Source of the DNA: Dipteris shenzhenensis
Lineage: Eukaryota > Polypodiophyta > Polypodiopsida > Gleicheniales
Length of the DNA: 64,000 nt
Direction: 5' to 3' (one strand)
Assembly: GCA_047967505.1 (NCBI GenBank)
Contig: CM106539.1
Positions 55,001-64,000 of the stretch are shown in pieces. Under the pieces are notes generated by a model. That model worked only from the letters and a program-made list of their open reading frames with translations, had not been told where the DNA came from and made no database searches. Both the position numbers and the translations under genes were made by a program. Each line of letters opens with the position of its first letter. Position 1 is the stretch's first letter.

Positions 55001-55097
55001 GACTGTTATGGTGCTTCACGAGACCGAGTTTAGACCCGTGTCGGGTGGACAGAGGAGATTATGAGAACCATTGGGGACTAGGGGTGGATAGTTTCAC
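52031..55097. other. Unrecognised region, no gene supported
   Basis: Mixed-composition DNA with many short open frames of no recognisable family. Two local duplications are seen: AGTAGAGATCCC.AGCCAAGTCC (53996-54071) and a stretch of about 65 bases with CATCATCACATTATTTTCAC (54205-54270 and 54272-54340). It looks like decayed repeat, possibly retrotransposon spacer or LTR. I found no primer site, protease or transposase motif. Confidence 0.35.
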
Positions 55098-55179
55098 CAC
55101 TACACATGAGCCCTATTCTAATGCTTAAGCATTGACGTTTAGCACACACGGGGTGCTAATCATCGGTAATCAGAGAGGG

Positions 55180-55330
55180 ATTAGTTAAGTGTCACTATAT
55201 AGCGACTTTAGACAAGTGTCGCTATATAGCGACCTTTAAGGAGAGTTGCTATATAGCGACACTTACTAGACTTGTGAATGGTCGTTATATAGCGACACTG
55301 AGACAGTTTCCTATAGCAACATTTTATAGA
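55180..55330. promoter_or_regulatory. Left subterminal palindromes, copy 2
   Basis: Four or five decayed copies of the TCGCTATATAGCGA motif: TCACTATATAGCGA, TCGCTATATAGCGA, TTGCTATATAGCGA, TCGTTATATAGCGA. The substitutions are mostly at CG positions. Confidence 0.8.
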
Positions 55331-55500
55331 GAGTGTTTTTTCCCATACTGAACTTTAAAGATAGTTTTTCCCAATGATAATTTTTTTTCCTTTTGATACA
55401 TGTTTGATCCTTTGAAAGAATAAAAGTACAAGATCATGTACATCAATTTTGAAGCTCATATATTCATGTCCAAGTTTGAGATGATAAAAATCAATGAAGA

Positions 55501-58500
55501 GCATTTACATCAACGTCTAATGCGCCAAAGAAATCTATCTCTAACACTATACCGAGTTGATCTCCTATATCATCATCGTACTCTAGCATCGCATGTTCAC
55601 CTAAGACTTGATCATCTTCTTTAATAAAGTGTGGTGAATCTTGATGATCATCATCTTCTTCCTCAATATCGTGATCTCCATCTTCCTCCCATATGATATC
55701 ATTATGCGCATCTTCCCCTTGGCTCATATTGTGATCTTCATCTTCTTCACTAGATCCATCTGGATCAATTGGATCCAGCATTGGTAGTGGCATCTCGATA
55801 TCCACATCTCTATCTTCAAAAATTTGCTCACTTAGTGGTGTAACTTGGATCACGTATCACCATCTTGGATCAAAATGATCCGGATGAAAAACCACCTATA
55901 TTGAAGATGGGTGCAAATGCCATCAATTATATATATGAAATTATGCTTAAGTACATGTATCAATGGATCTTTAAAAATGAAAGCTTCGATTAATTAAATC
56001 ATTAGTATGCACTTGCTCATAATGCTCGGGAAGAACAAAAGTATCACTTTCATCGGTCTAAAGTTTGGTGGAGTCTATTGCAAAGAACCTGCTACTATCT
56101 TTTCTCACTATCGCATGGGGACCGTTGTAAATAGTTCTAAACCATTTTACATCAAGAATGAAAATACTAAATCGTCTAAAATCGATTTCATAGATTTCGC
56201 GTATGGTCCCACAATAATCCAACTACAAGGAGAGAAGATTGTTATCCAAAGCACTTGCTCGGCTTTCTTGTGTGAAGTTAGCCATGACTCCACAATCATA
56301 CGTGACTCTCTTTCAATCGATGCGTTCCACATGAAAATGTCATCCATATGACCATAATGCATTGTACTTTTTGTTCTGCAAAAGAGCATCATTAAAATAA
56401 TAAAGATGCATCTATTTTATAGCATGTATTGCCACAAATAATTACTTATATACATCAAGAGGTAAGAAACTTACATGCATCATACATCCAGATGATAACT
56501 CTTGCTCGCGCTCGTTTATTGTCTCTCCATAGAGTTCGGCTTTATGTAGATTAGCCAATTGTACCCAATCAAGTGACGTGAGTGGGCAGAAGGACAAGAT
56601 CCCATGGCTATGGCTGCGATTGCCTGTAAATTACTCTGAATCTCTTCCTTGCAACTATTCTTTTTGCTTTGGCCACTTCATATCTCTCAATCCACTTCTG
56701 CATCTTCTTGCTATTGAGGATACAAAACTTATTAAATTTCTCCATTTGCTCTTCACTCATCTTTCTTTCAATCCCTTTTCCTTGGGGAACCTCGCCAACG
56801 ATGCGATCATCATCCTTGTTATGCCAAGCCTGCAGCATATCGGGATCCTTGGATGCAAGAAACTCCATGATATATACTAATGACTCTTGCACAAGCCATC
56901 CCTCTGCCATGCTTGCTTCTAGTCTTGCTCTTTGCATTACAAATCCCTTCAAAATTTTCATAAACCGCTTGAGAAAAAACGTCCACCGACTACGAATGGT
57001 ACCTGTAAATGGCCACCTCATCAACTATGTGCACATGCAAGTGCACTTGAGTTCTCATAATGCTCGAGGGAAAGTGCTTATCAAGCAAGCATACAACTTT
57101 GATGGAGTCCACCCTAGCCTTCTCGATGCTCGATATGGAGATCTCTTTTTGAGATATCCACCTATTTCATGTGCCCATGTAAGATATATTCATAATCAGT
57201 CTACGTCAGATTATTCAGCTTAAATTGAAGAAAATGCAATCAATGCGATTTGATAGTAAGCATACCTCACAATACCACTGATCTTGAATATAGCATTTCT
57301 AACATCTTCTTGTAAGCACCCTTTTACTGTAATTTAGAGGATGAACTATCAAAGCAACAAAAAAGTCATGTTAATAATATAACACAATCATAATTACACT
57401 AACAAATCACAATTATCGGTACACCAATCCTACAACCTAGAATACCTGTAAGACCTTGTGCCAATCATGGGACTTGAGCCCACTAAGCTTATTGTCCTTT
57501 GAAAATGCTCCTTTCAAGCAATGCATGTATCCTGTGGGTGTTCGAAAAGAGATAATGTCCACCTTGACCACTCCCTTCTCTCTCTTGGAGAGGATCCATG
57601 TTGCTTTCGGGAGGACAACTTTTCCCGGAGCACACACTCAGGGCCACAAATGAGACATCCTATTCATAGCACACAAGTCTTCTTGCACTCCTCTCGAGTC
57701 TTTGGAACCAACCAAGTGTGCCCAAATAGTAGCCCCCACATTCTTGAAGATATGCATGGGATCCAAGAGATGATTGATTTGTAACTAACCCCAATAAGGA
57801 AGCTCATGAAGGATGGATAGCCTCTTCATACCATGAGGAGATTCCTCTCCATTCGCCCTCCAACCAGTCACTTGCCTTCAAATATGGTGGTGGTGGATCA
57901 AGCTGACCTCCACGCGTGAGATGGTCTAGCGGAAGGTATCGAGCATGACCTTCATAAACATTTTTCCTCATATGTTTGGAGTATCATGCAAGCAGAAACC
58001 CAGTCCATAAACAGGACAAGCATAGTACCCACTTGTAGCAAGTCCTACACGTGTGCATGAATGTGTTAGTATAAGACATGCACGAAAAAGAGAGTCATAA
58101 AAGCATAATTCTATATTATACATGTAAAGACACACATACCTGCATACTCTCCATATCCTAGGTAGTCATGCATGGTCCACATCAAGATACCCCTGACCAA
58201 AATATCGTTGGTATGTCTAGGAGCTCTGGAAATATCAAAGACCTGCACTCCTCTCCATAAGATCTGTAACTCCTCTATCAAAGGTGCCATGTACACATCC
58301 ATATTTTTTGCCTTGTACTTCCCTGGCACAAGTAGTGCAAGCATGAGGTGTCCTTTATTGTTAGCCATGGTGGGATATTATAATTCACTAAGACTATGGG
58401 CCATGTTGACCAAGATGTTGAGCGTAACCTAAAAGGATTCATGCCATCCATGGCGAGCCCAAGATGTAAGTTGCATGGCTCCCTCGCAAAGTCTAGACAC

Positions 58501-59484
58501 TAATTGTCTATGTGCTTCCAAGCTGCACAATCTGTGGGAATCCTCAATGTGTCATTAGTGGACCGATGAGATGCATGCCAAGTCATCAACTCTACTATGG
58601 ATTTGCATCGGAACATGTGATGTATTCTTGCAATAATGGGAAAGTGTCTTAAGACCTTTACCAGTATCTGGTCACCCTACAAGTCATCTCCATATCGTTG
58701 TTCCTCACACTTCGGACAACTAGCCAAATCTCCATGCTCATGATGAAAGACAATACAGTCATTACGGCAAGCATGGATGGTATCATGATCCATACCCAGC
58801 ATTGTTAGCATCTTCTTCGCTTCATCTCTTAATGCAGGCATGGTGTTTGGTATAGGCAACATCTTCTGGAGCAACCTCATTAAGGCCAAGACACTTGTAT
58901 CTAACCACCCTTACTTTGCTTGCAGATTCAAAATTGAGAGACAAGCCCATAGTTTAGACATCCTAGCACCCTTGTACAACTGTGTTGATTGCAACTCTCG
59001 CATATTGACCTTAGACTTGGACATCATGTATACATGTGATGTAGTGCCTCTAAAAATAGAATCCATCATGTCACCCATACCCTTATCATCATCTGGCACA
59101 TCCGGGAGATTATAATCTTGCTTAAAGTGTGAAGGTATATGCACACCCTCGTCATCCTCCTTATCTTGTCTCAAGATTTCATGCAAATATAAGATCTTGT
59201 CTCAAGGTTTCATGTCATAATGGTATGCAATATTAATCATCACGAACTCAAATAGCATTGACTTACCGATGATCCATCACCACGTGGAATACCAATGGTG
59301 GGTACTGGTTCGGGCTCCTCCCCATACATCCGCAAGTGGTGCATGACAATACGACGTTGATGTCGTACTTCTCGCTTGCAATGATTGCAATGACAATACA
59401 ACCTCTCCATAAGCCACTCTATGCTTTCGGGCATTGGCACATTATTTGACGAGCTTGCACTGAGCTTCCACTTGTCCCTTCCAT
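55501..59484 (-). pseudogene. TNP2-type transposase remnant, CACTA copy 2
   Basis: Nearly the whole gene of copy 1 is represented in the same order, from MEGTSGSS at 59484 to the acidic last exon ending near 55501. Breaks include a frame change in exon 1, a TAG where copy 1 has the Gln of WGQLQINH (near 57785), and small deletions in the core. Conserved pieces remain readable, such as GLKSHDWHKVLQ (57447-57482) and RWTFFLKRFMKILKGFV (near 56970). Exons 2 and 3 of copy 1 are fused here with no trace of the 86-base intron (junction 58875/58876). It is not expected to make an active enzyme. Confidence 0.88.
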
Positions 59485-59715
59485 TTATACACCTCCAAAA
59501 TCACAACATGAGCTACAAGGAAATCTATTAAGATCCAAAAAATAGCCACCCATGAGCTCCTTTCCTCTCTTCTAACAATGAGTGCCCTGAACCATCACTA
59601 TATAGTGACACTTTGTCCTGTTCGATCATTATATAGTGATGCTTTTAGGATATAAACATTGCTATATAGCAACAAACCAATGTCGCTATATACCGACATT
59701 GGGGGGCTAAAACCC
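59485..59715. promoter_or_regulatory. Decayed shared promoter, CACTA copy 2
   Basis: Four worn palindromes (CACTATATAGTG, CATTATATAGTG, TTGCTATATAGCAA, TCGCTATATACCGA) at 59596-59700 match the central cluster of copy 1 by position. Confidence 0.7.
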
Positions 59716-60236
59716 TAAACCTTGCGCAACGCCATCTTTCACATCTCTAGTGCAGGAAAAGCAAAAATCTCTCCTCCTACCATACATTCGACAACCTCGC
59801 TTTCCTCCTCTCTATTCCCCACACTCCTTACCGCTACCCAGCCCCTCTCACAACACTTGTGCTCCCTCTCCATTCTTATTCCTCTCTGCTTGTATGAAAG
59901 GAAGTTTTTCAAAAAGGTGTGTCTCTTTAAGCAATGTAGGTTCATTGTTTGTGAGATTTCGTTTGGTGAGTGTTGAAGCATGTTTCTCCTTGTATTGCTA
60001 AGCCTATGTGCTAATTTTCATGCTTGATTTTCAGAGATTAAGGACAAAAAACGAGATTTGGTGAAAGAAAGAAGACTCACCTCTTCTCTTTTTGGTATTT
60101 CTCTTCCTCCTCTTTCTCCTTGTTTCTAGGCTTATGCTTGTCTCCTCAATCCAATCCCTTTGAAAAGTTGCTTCTCCAAACTCCTCCTTCCTCTAACTAG
60201 TTATTTGAAAAAATGGTATGTTTCCTCTTTTTTGTA

Positions 60237-60360
60237 GGGCCAGTCCACGAAACACCAAGTGGGACTTTTCCAGGTAAGAAAGTGCTTCATCATTTTCCCT
60301 TTTGTTATTTCCGTTATTTGCATTGCCCTATAGCTAATGCCTTAAGTGCTAGCTACAGTG
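60237..60360 (+). other. Leader exon and stem of the lost second gene, copy 2
   Basis: TTTTTTGTAG|GGCCAGTCCACGAAAC...CAG|GTAAG matches the noncoding exon of copy 1 (21102-21183) but has one repeat unit instead of two. The following stem (TAGCTAATGCCTTAAGTGCTAGCTA) is a worn form of the one at 21236-21262. Confidence 0.6.
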
Positions 60361-60429
60361 ATGGGTGTAGGAACCCTCTCTTTTCCTCTCCTCTTATTCC
60401 CTCTTCTTCCCCTCTTTTCCTCTTTCCTT

Positions 60430-61830
60430 CTTTTATGCTTATGCTTATGCTTTTCCTTTTCTTATGCTTATGCTCTTTTCCTCTCTTCTTTTTCTTCCCT
60501 CTCTTATCTTTTTACCTCTTCCTTATCTTCTTTTCATAAGCATATGCCTATGTCTATGCTTATGCTTATGCATGAGCATATGCTTATATGCTCATGCACT
60601 CGGGGGGGTCACTCATCATATGTAACCCTATCACGTGAGTTCAACAGAAGGATATTTTTTAATTCTAAAATTTACAGAAATAAATATACATAAGGGACTA
60701 TTTAAAATAGTTTTGGAAAAAATGTACAGATTTGTATAGAAAAGGGGTACATTTTATTAATGAAAATTTTACAGATAAGGGATTTTAGAAATAGGCCTTG
60801 AACGCACGTGATATAGAGGGTTTATACATAGTGACCTCCCCGAGCTCATGCATAAGCATAAGCATATGTCTCCTTGTCCTTCTCCTTCTACTTTCCTTCT
60901 CTTCTTTTTCCCTCTCCTTCAATCTCTTTTTCTCCTCTTTTCATAAGCATATGTATCATGCCTATGCTTATGCTTATGCATGAACATATGCTTATGCTTA
61001 TGCATAAGCATATGCTCATATGCTCATGCATAAGCACAAGCATATGCTTTCTCTCTTTTTCTCTTATGCCCATATGCTCATGCATAAGGATAAGCATATG
61101 CTTTCTTTCTTTTTTTCTTATGCTCTTTTCTGCTCTTCTTTTTCCCCTCTTTCAATCTCTTTCCCCCCTCTTCCTTCTCTTATGCTTATGCTCTTTTTCC
61201 CTCTTACTTATCTTTTTTCCATAAGCATATGCCTATGCCTATGCTTATGCTCATGCATAAGCATAAGCATATGTCTCCTTCTCCTTCTCCTTCTCCTTCT
61301 CCTTTCCTTCTCTTCTTTTCCCCTCTCCTTCAATCTCTTTTTCTCCTCTTATGCTCTTTTCCCCTCTTCTTTTTTCCCTCTTTTCAATCTCTTTTTTCCC
61401 TCTTTTAATCTCTTTTTCCCTCTTCCTTCTCTTATGCTTATGCTCTTTTCCACTCATATTGTTCCCCTCTTTCTCCTTCTCCTTCTCCTTCTCCTTTCTT
61501 TCTCTTCTTTTTCCCCTCTTTTCAATCTCTTTTTCTCCTCTTTTCATAAGCATATGTATTTGCCTATGCTTATGCATGAGCATATGCTCATATGCTCATG
61601 CATAAGCACAAGCATATGCTTTCTCTCTTTTTCTCTTATGCTCATATGCTCATGCATAAGCATAAGCATATGCTTTCTTTCTTTTTCTCTTACGCACTTT
61701 TCCCCTCTTCTTTTTCCCATCTTTCAATCTCTTTTCCCCTCCTCCTTCTCTTATGCTTATGCTTCTCTTTTCTCTTATGCTTCTCTTATGCTTATGCTTA
61801 TGCTTATGCTTATGCTTCTCTTCTTTTCCC
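60430..61830. repeat. TGCTTA/TAAGCA repeat field, copy 2
   Basis: ATGCTTATGCTT and CATAAGCATAAGCATATG blocks alternate with pyrimidine stretches. A block of about 500 bases beginning GCTCATGCATAAGCATAAGC seems present two to three times. It corresponds to 21416-23080 of copy 1. No gene. Confidence 0.75.
60599..60844. mobile_element. MITE copy 3 (246 bp, 8-bp TSD)
   Basis: Starts CTCGGGGGGGTCACT and ends AGTGACCTCCCCGAG (one change from the exact inverse). The flanking duplication is CTCATGCA (60591-60598 and 60845-60852). Inserted in the TGCTTA field. Confidence 0.92.
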
Positions 61831-61860
61831 CTCTTCTTAGTCGTATTCGGCTCTTTTTTC

Positions 61861-62350
61861 ACATGCTCCTTAGCCGTATTTGGTTCTTTTTTTTTTCAGA
61901 CAGATTCTAAATGGAACCATGCCCTCACCCATGGGTGTCCTCCCTAAACCCCAACCCAAACCCCAACTCGGTTCCCCATGTTGCATATATTATAGACATA
62001 GCTTCTCTGCTAGCTCATGTAAAAGAGAAGATTGCACAAGAGAGTGACTGGGTGAAGTACAACGTCGGGGTGCATGCTTCTGGGTGGGGTCCAAGCCAAA
62101 GGGTAGTGGAGCAAGGGGACTGAGGAATGCACGACACAACCTACAGGATTTCCGTAGGTTGTGGAGAGACTGCACAACTGGTGGAACTCAAATATGATTA
62201 TGTGGAGGCATTCATGGATTGCCAGTACATAATCGCTGAAGAGCATGACCGCATATTAGAATAGGTGGAGGATGAGGTCCCCAATGACCTGCCTAGTGGT
62301 GTGGAGGAAAGTACCTCAGATAGTAACACAAAGCAGTAGACCTATATTGG
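61861..62350 (+). pseudogene. Unrecognised coding-like remnant
   Basis: After an acceptor-like TTTTTTTTTTCAG (61900) there are protein-like pieces: LLAHVKEKIAQESDWVKYNV and HASGWGPSQRVVEQG (61997-62122). In another frame, a piece with GETAQLVELKYDYVEAFMDC and IIAEEHDRIL runs to a TAG near 62262. These occupy the position of the second gene in CACTA copy 2 but do not resemble the TNPA-like protein. Function unknown. Confidence 0.35.
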
Positions 62351-62529
62351 AGACAAATTTTGCTTAAGCATACTTTTGGAGACACGTTTTTTATATACAT
62401 GATTTTGGAGACATCTTTTGGTCTTTATTTTATATATATATATATGAAAATCTTATTAGATTCCACTTGTCTTTCATAAATATTTGTCATTTCAAAAGTG
62501 GTGTTGACTCTGTGCCAACATGAACTTAT

Positions 62530-62890
62530 GAAGAAAGAGAAGGTGATACAACTTTGTGATACAACTTTGTGTTACAACTTTGTGTTACAACTTCTAGACA
62601 CAACTTTATGTTACGACTTTGTGTAACAACTTTGTGTTACAAGTTTGTGTTACAACTTCTACATGAAGAGAGAGGATGTGTTACGACTTTGTGACACAAC
62701 TTTGTGTTACAACTTTGTGTAACAACTTTGTGATACAACTTTGTGACACAACTTTGTGTTACAACTTTGTGTAACAACTTTGTGTTACAACTTCTACATG
62801 TAGAGAGAGAAGGTGTTACAACTTTGTGTTACAACTTTGTGATACAACTTTGTGTTACAACTTTGTGATACGACTTTGTGTTACATGCAG
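62530..62890. repeat. 15-base minisatellite
   Basis: About twenty units of ACAACTTTGTGTTAC and variants (GATACAACTTTGTGA, TAACAACTTTGTGTT), with two interruptions by CTACATG.AGAGAGA. It stands just before a TATA-like TATAAATACCCC (62911-62922), so it may be the upstream part of the LTR. Confidence 0.85.
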
Positions 62891-63711
62891 AGAGAGAAGC
62901 TCTCCAACTTGTATAAATACCCCATAATGGAATGAAGCCCACACTCTTGGGGCATTGTGTTGAGTCTACATTGGTATTCCAAGCATTTGTCTCAAGTGTC
63001 CATGCTTCCTTGCACTGCACGTCCAAAAGCATGTCCTAACCTTGCAACCCTTCTCCCCACTCCTCCAACCCTGCAACCCATCCTCTCCCTCTCCTCCTCC
63101 CTTCTCCCTCCTCCTCCTCCTCCTCCTCCTCCCTCCTCCTCCCTCCTCCTCCTCCTCTCTCCTCCCTCTCCCTCCTCCTCTTCCCTCCTCCTCCTTCCTC
63201 CTCTCCCTCTTACTTCACCCATGCTCTTACACCTTCTTCCTCTCCCACTCCTATACTTTCCTAAACCCTTAAACTCAATGATCTACGAGGGAGACGAGTT
63301 CTCCACCATGTACTCTACTCTGAACCTTGGAACCTCCTCCTAACCCTGAACTCCTTCTAAACCTTGGAACCTCTTTCTAAACCCTGGAACTCTTTCTAAC
63401 CTTGAACTCTTTCTAAACCCTGAAACCTCCTTCTGAACCCTTAAACTCCTCCTAAACCCTACAACCCCCAATGAAGGCGAAAGCCTTCATTACCCCAACA
63501 ACAATGGTTTACGTGCCTTTTACACATGCTTGCATTATGTTTACTCACCACACTTAAGCCTACGTCTCTCACCGGAGCACGACTCGAGGTCCTAAGCTAC
63601 ATATATACTACAACGACAATTCCAATATATCTGTAGGTGACAAAAAGCCTCGGAACCCTGCAACATAGAATACCCAGCTCTTCCTACGAAAGCGGTAGGA
63701 AAGAGACAACA
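62891..63711 (+). mobile_element. Gypsy-type LTR (right part)
   Basis: The sequence between the TATA-like site at 62911 and the primer site at 63714. It contains a CTCCTCC tract (63075-63210), and repeats like AACCTTGGAACCTCCTTCTAAACC (63325-63460), then ordinary sequence ending ...AGAGACAACA. The open frame 62957-63343 is mostly low-complexity Pro/Ser/Leu. The left LTR boundary is not visible. Confidence 0.55.
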
Positions 63712-63713
63712 TT

Positions 63714-63731
63714 TGGTGCCGCTGCCGGGGA
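63714..63731 (+). other. Gypsy primer binding site (Asp tRNA type)
   Basis: TGGTGCCGCTGCCGGGGA differs at two positions from the TGGCGCCGTTGCCGGGGA site used by many plant Gypsy elements (Athila/Tat type, Asp tRNA). The element's body continues past the window end. Confidence 0.75.
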
Positions 63732-64000
63732 GACTAGCGTCTCAAGTAGCGAGTAAACATGCGTAGATAGGTGTAAAAGCCACATGATGTACAATTAGGT
63801 TAGGTAGTGGCCACGGTTGCGTAGAGCTTTCAATTACGATCATTTTACCTTTTTACAGAAAGGCAAACCGAGCTCTCCATAAAGAGTTATGGCTCGGGAA
63901 GAGTTTAGGGTTAAACCCTAAACCTAAAATCCAAACCTATAAAAACCTACTCCACCCCCCCTCATTCTTCATCTTTCACTTTTTGCCTCCATTCTCTTCC
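63732..64000. other. Sequence after primer site, no gene in window
   Basis: Noncoding here. GGGTTAAACCCTAAACC (63909-63925) has a short telomere-like inverted piece, and CCTATAAAAACC (63935-63950) is a TATA-like site followed by pyrimidine-rich DNA. This could be the untranslated leader of the Gypsy element or a new unit starting. Confidence 0.35.

Larger units (their letters stand above)
55098..61860. mobile_element. CACTA transposon, copy 2, decayed
   Basis: Begins CACTACACATGAGCC and follows the plan of copy 1: subterminal palindromes, minus-strand TNP2, palindrome-bearing promoter, spliced leader, TGCTTA repeat field. The second coding gene and the right terminus are not recognisable, so the right limit is approximate. 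The palindromes carry C-to-T or G-to-A changes, and TNP2 has stops and indels. MITE copy 3 lies inside it. Confidence 0.8.

Noticed and set aside
52031-55097. Possible host gene with Ser/Pro/His-rich small exons (53034-53714, 54397-54632)
   Set aside because: Open frames are short, overlap in several frames, and no splice-linked model or family motif could be supported.
62957-63343. 128-codon open frame near the Gypsy-type LTR
   Set aside because: Its middle is a CTCCTCC tract giving Pro/Ser/Leu runs, and it lies between TATA and primer site, where LTR sequence is expected.
1-64000. Transfer RNA or ribosomal RNA genes
   Set aside because: I looked for tRNA arm motifs (such as GGTTCGAATCC) and conserved rRNA segments and saw none. 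Only tRNA-complementary primer sites are present.

Overview
The window looks like repeat-dense nuclear DNA of a land plant. Four things support this: a degenerate tract of plant-type telomere repeat (CCCTAAA), CACTA elements with plant-style TNP2 transposases, a Copia element with an initiator-Met tRNA primer site, and a Gypsy-type LTR with an Asp-tRNA-like primer site. GT-AG introns are common. No ordinary host housekeeping gene is recognisable. A non-flowering land plant (fern, lycophyte or similar) is my guess, at low confidence.

Layout. 1-9956: 'element A', with palindrome-bearing repeats at both flanks. It encodes a decayed protein with a ParB-like domain followed by a module resembling N6/N4 DNA methyltransferases, an open FCP1/NIF-like HAD phosphatase ORF and a SET-domain ORF. 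9957-15676 and 25499-26180: one satellite array of about 182-bp monomers in three-monomer higher-order units, split by a CACTA transposon at 15677-25498. That CACTA has a 3-bp target duplication and two divergent genes that both read as intact. 26451-32090: two long polypurine units with a shared promoter-like module. 33210-41574: 'element B', with a second, very diverged ParB-like/methyltransferase-like gene followed by three Ulp1-type cysteine-protease copies and a fourth remnant.

42320-46080 holds a LINE scrap, a CACTA end fragment, a truncated Copia element and an interstitial telomeric tract. 46130-48870 is a third polypurine unit. 48879-52030 is a decayed CACTA-like element. 52031-55097 is unrecognised. 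55098 to about 61860 is a second, decayed copy of the CACTA family. 62530-63731 is the end of a Gypsy-type LTR with its primer binding site. Three copies of one 246-247 bp MITE, each with an 8-bp target duplication, lie in three different backgrounds.

How the parts work together. In the intact CACTA, a 16-bp perfect palindrome (GTCGCTATATAGCGAC) is clustered at both ends and again between the two divergent genes. This suggests one DNA-binding protein could control both transposition and transcription. Element A has a different palindrome in its flanks and between its genes, an analogous arrangement. Elements A and B share the ParB-like plus methyltransferase-like order but otherwise carry different cargo (phosphatase and SET versus Ulp1 proteases). 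This is the best candidate here for an undescribed mobile-element family.
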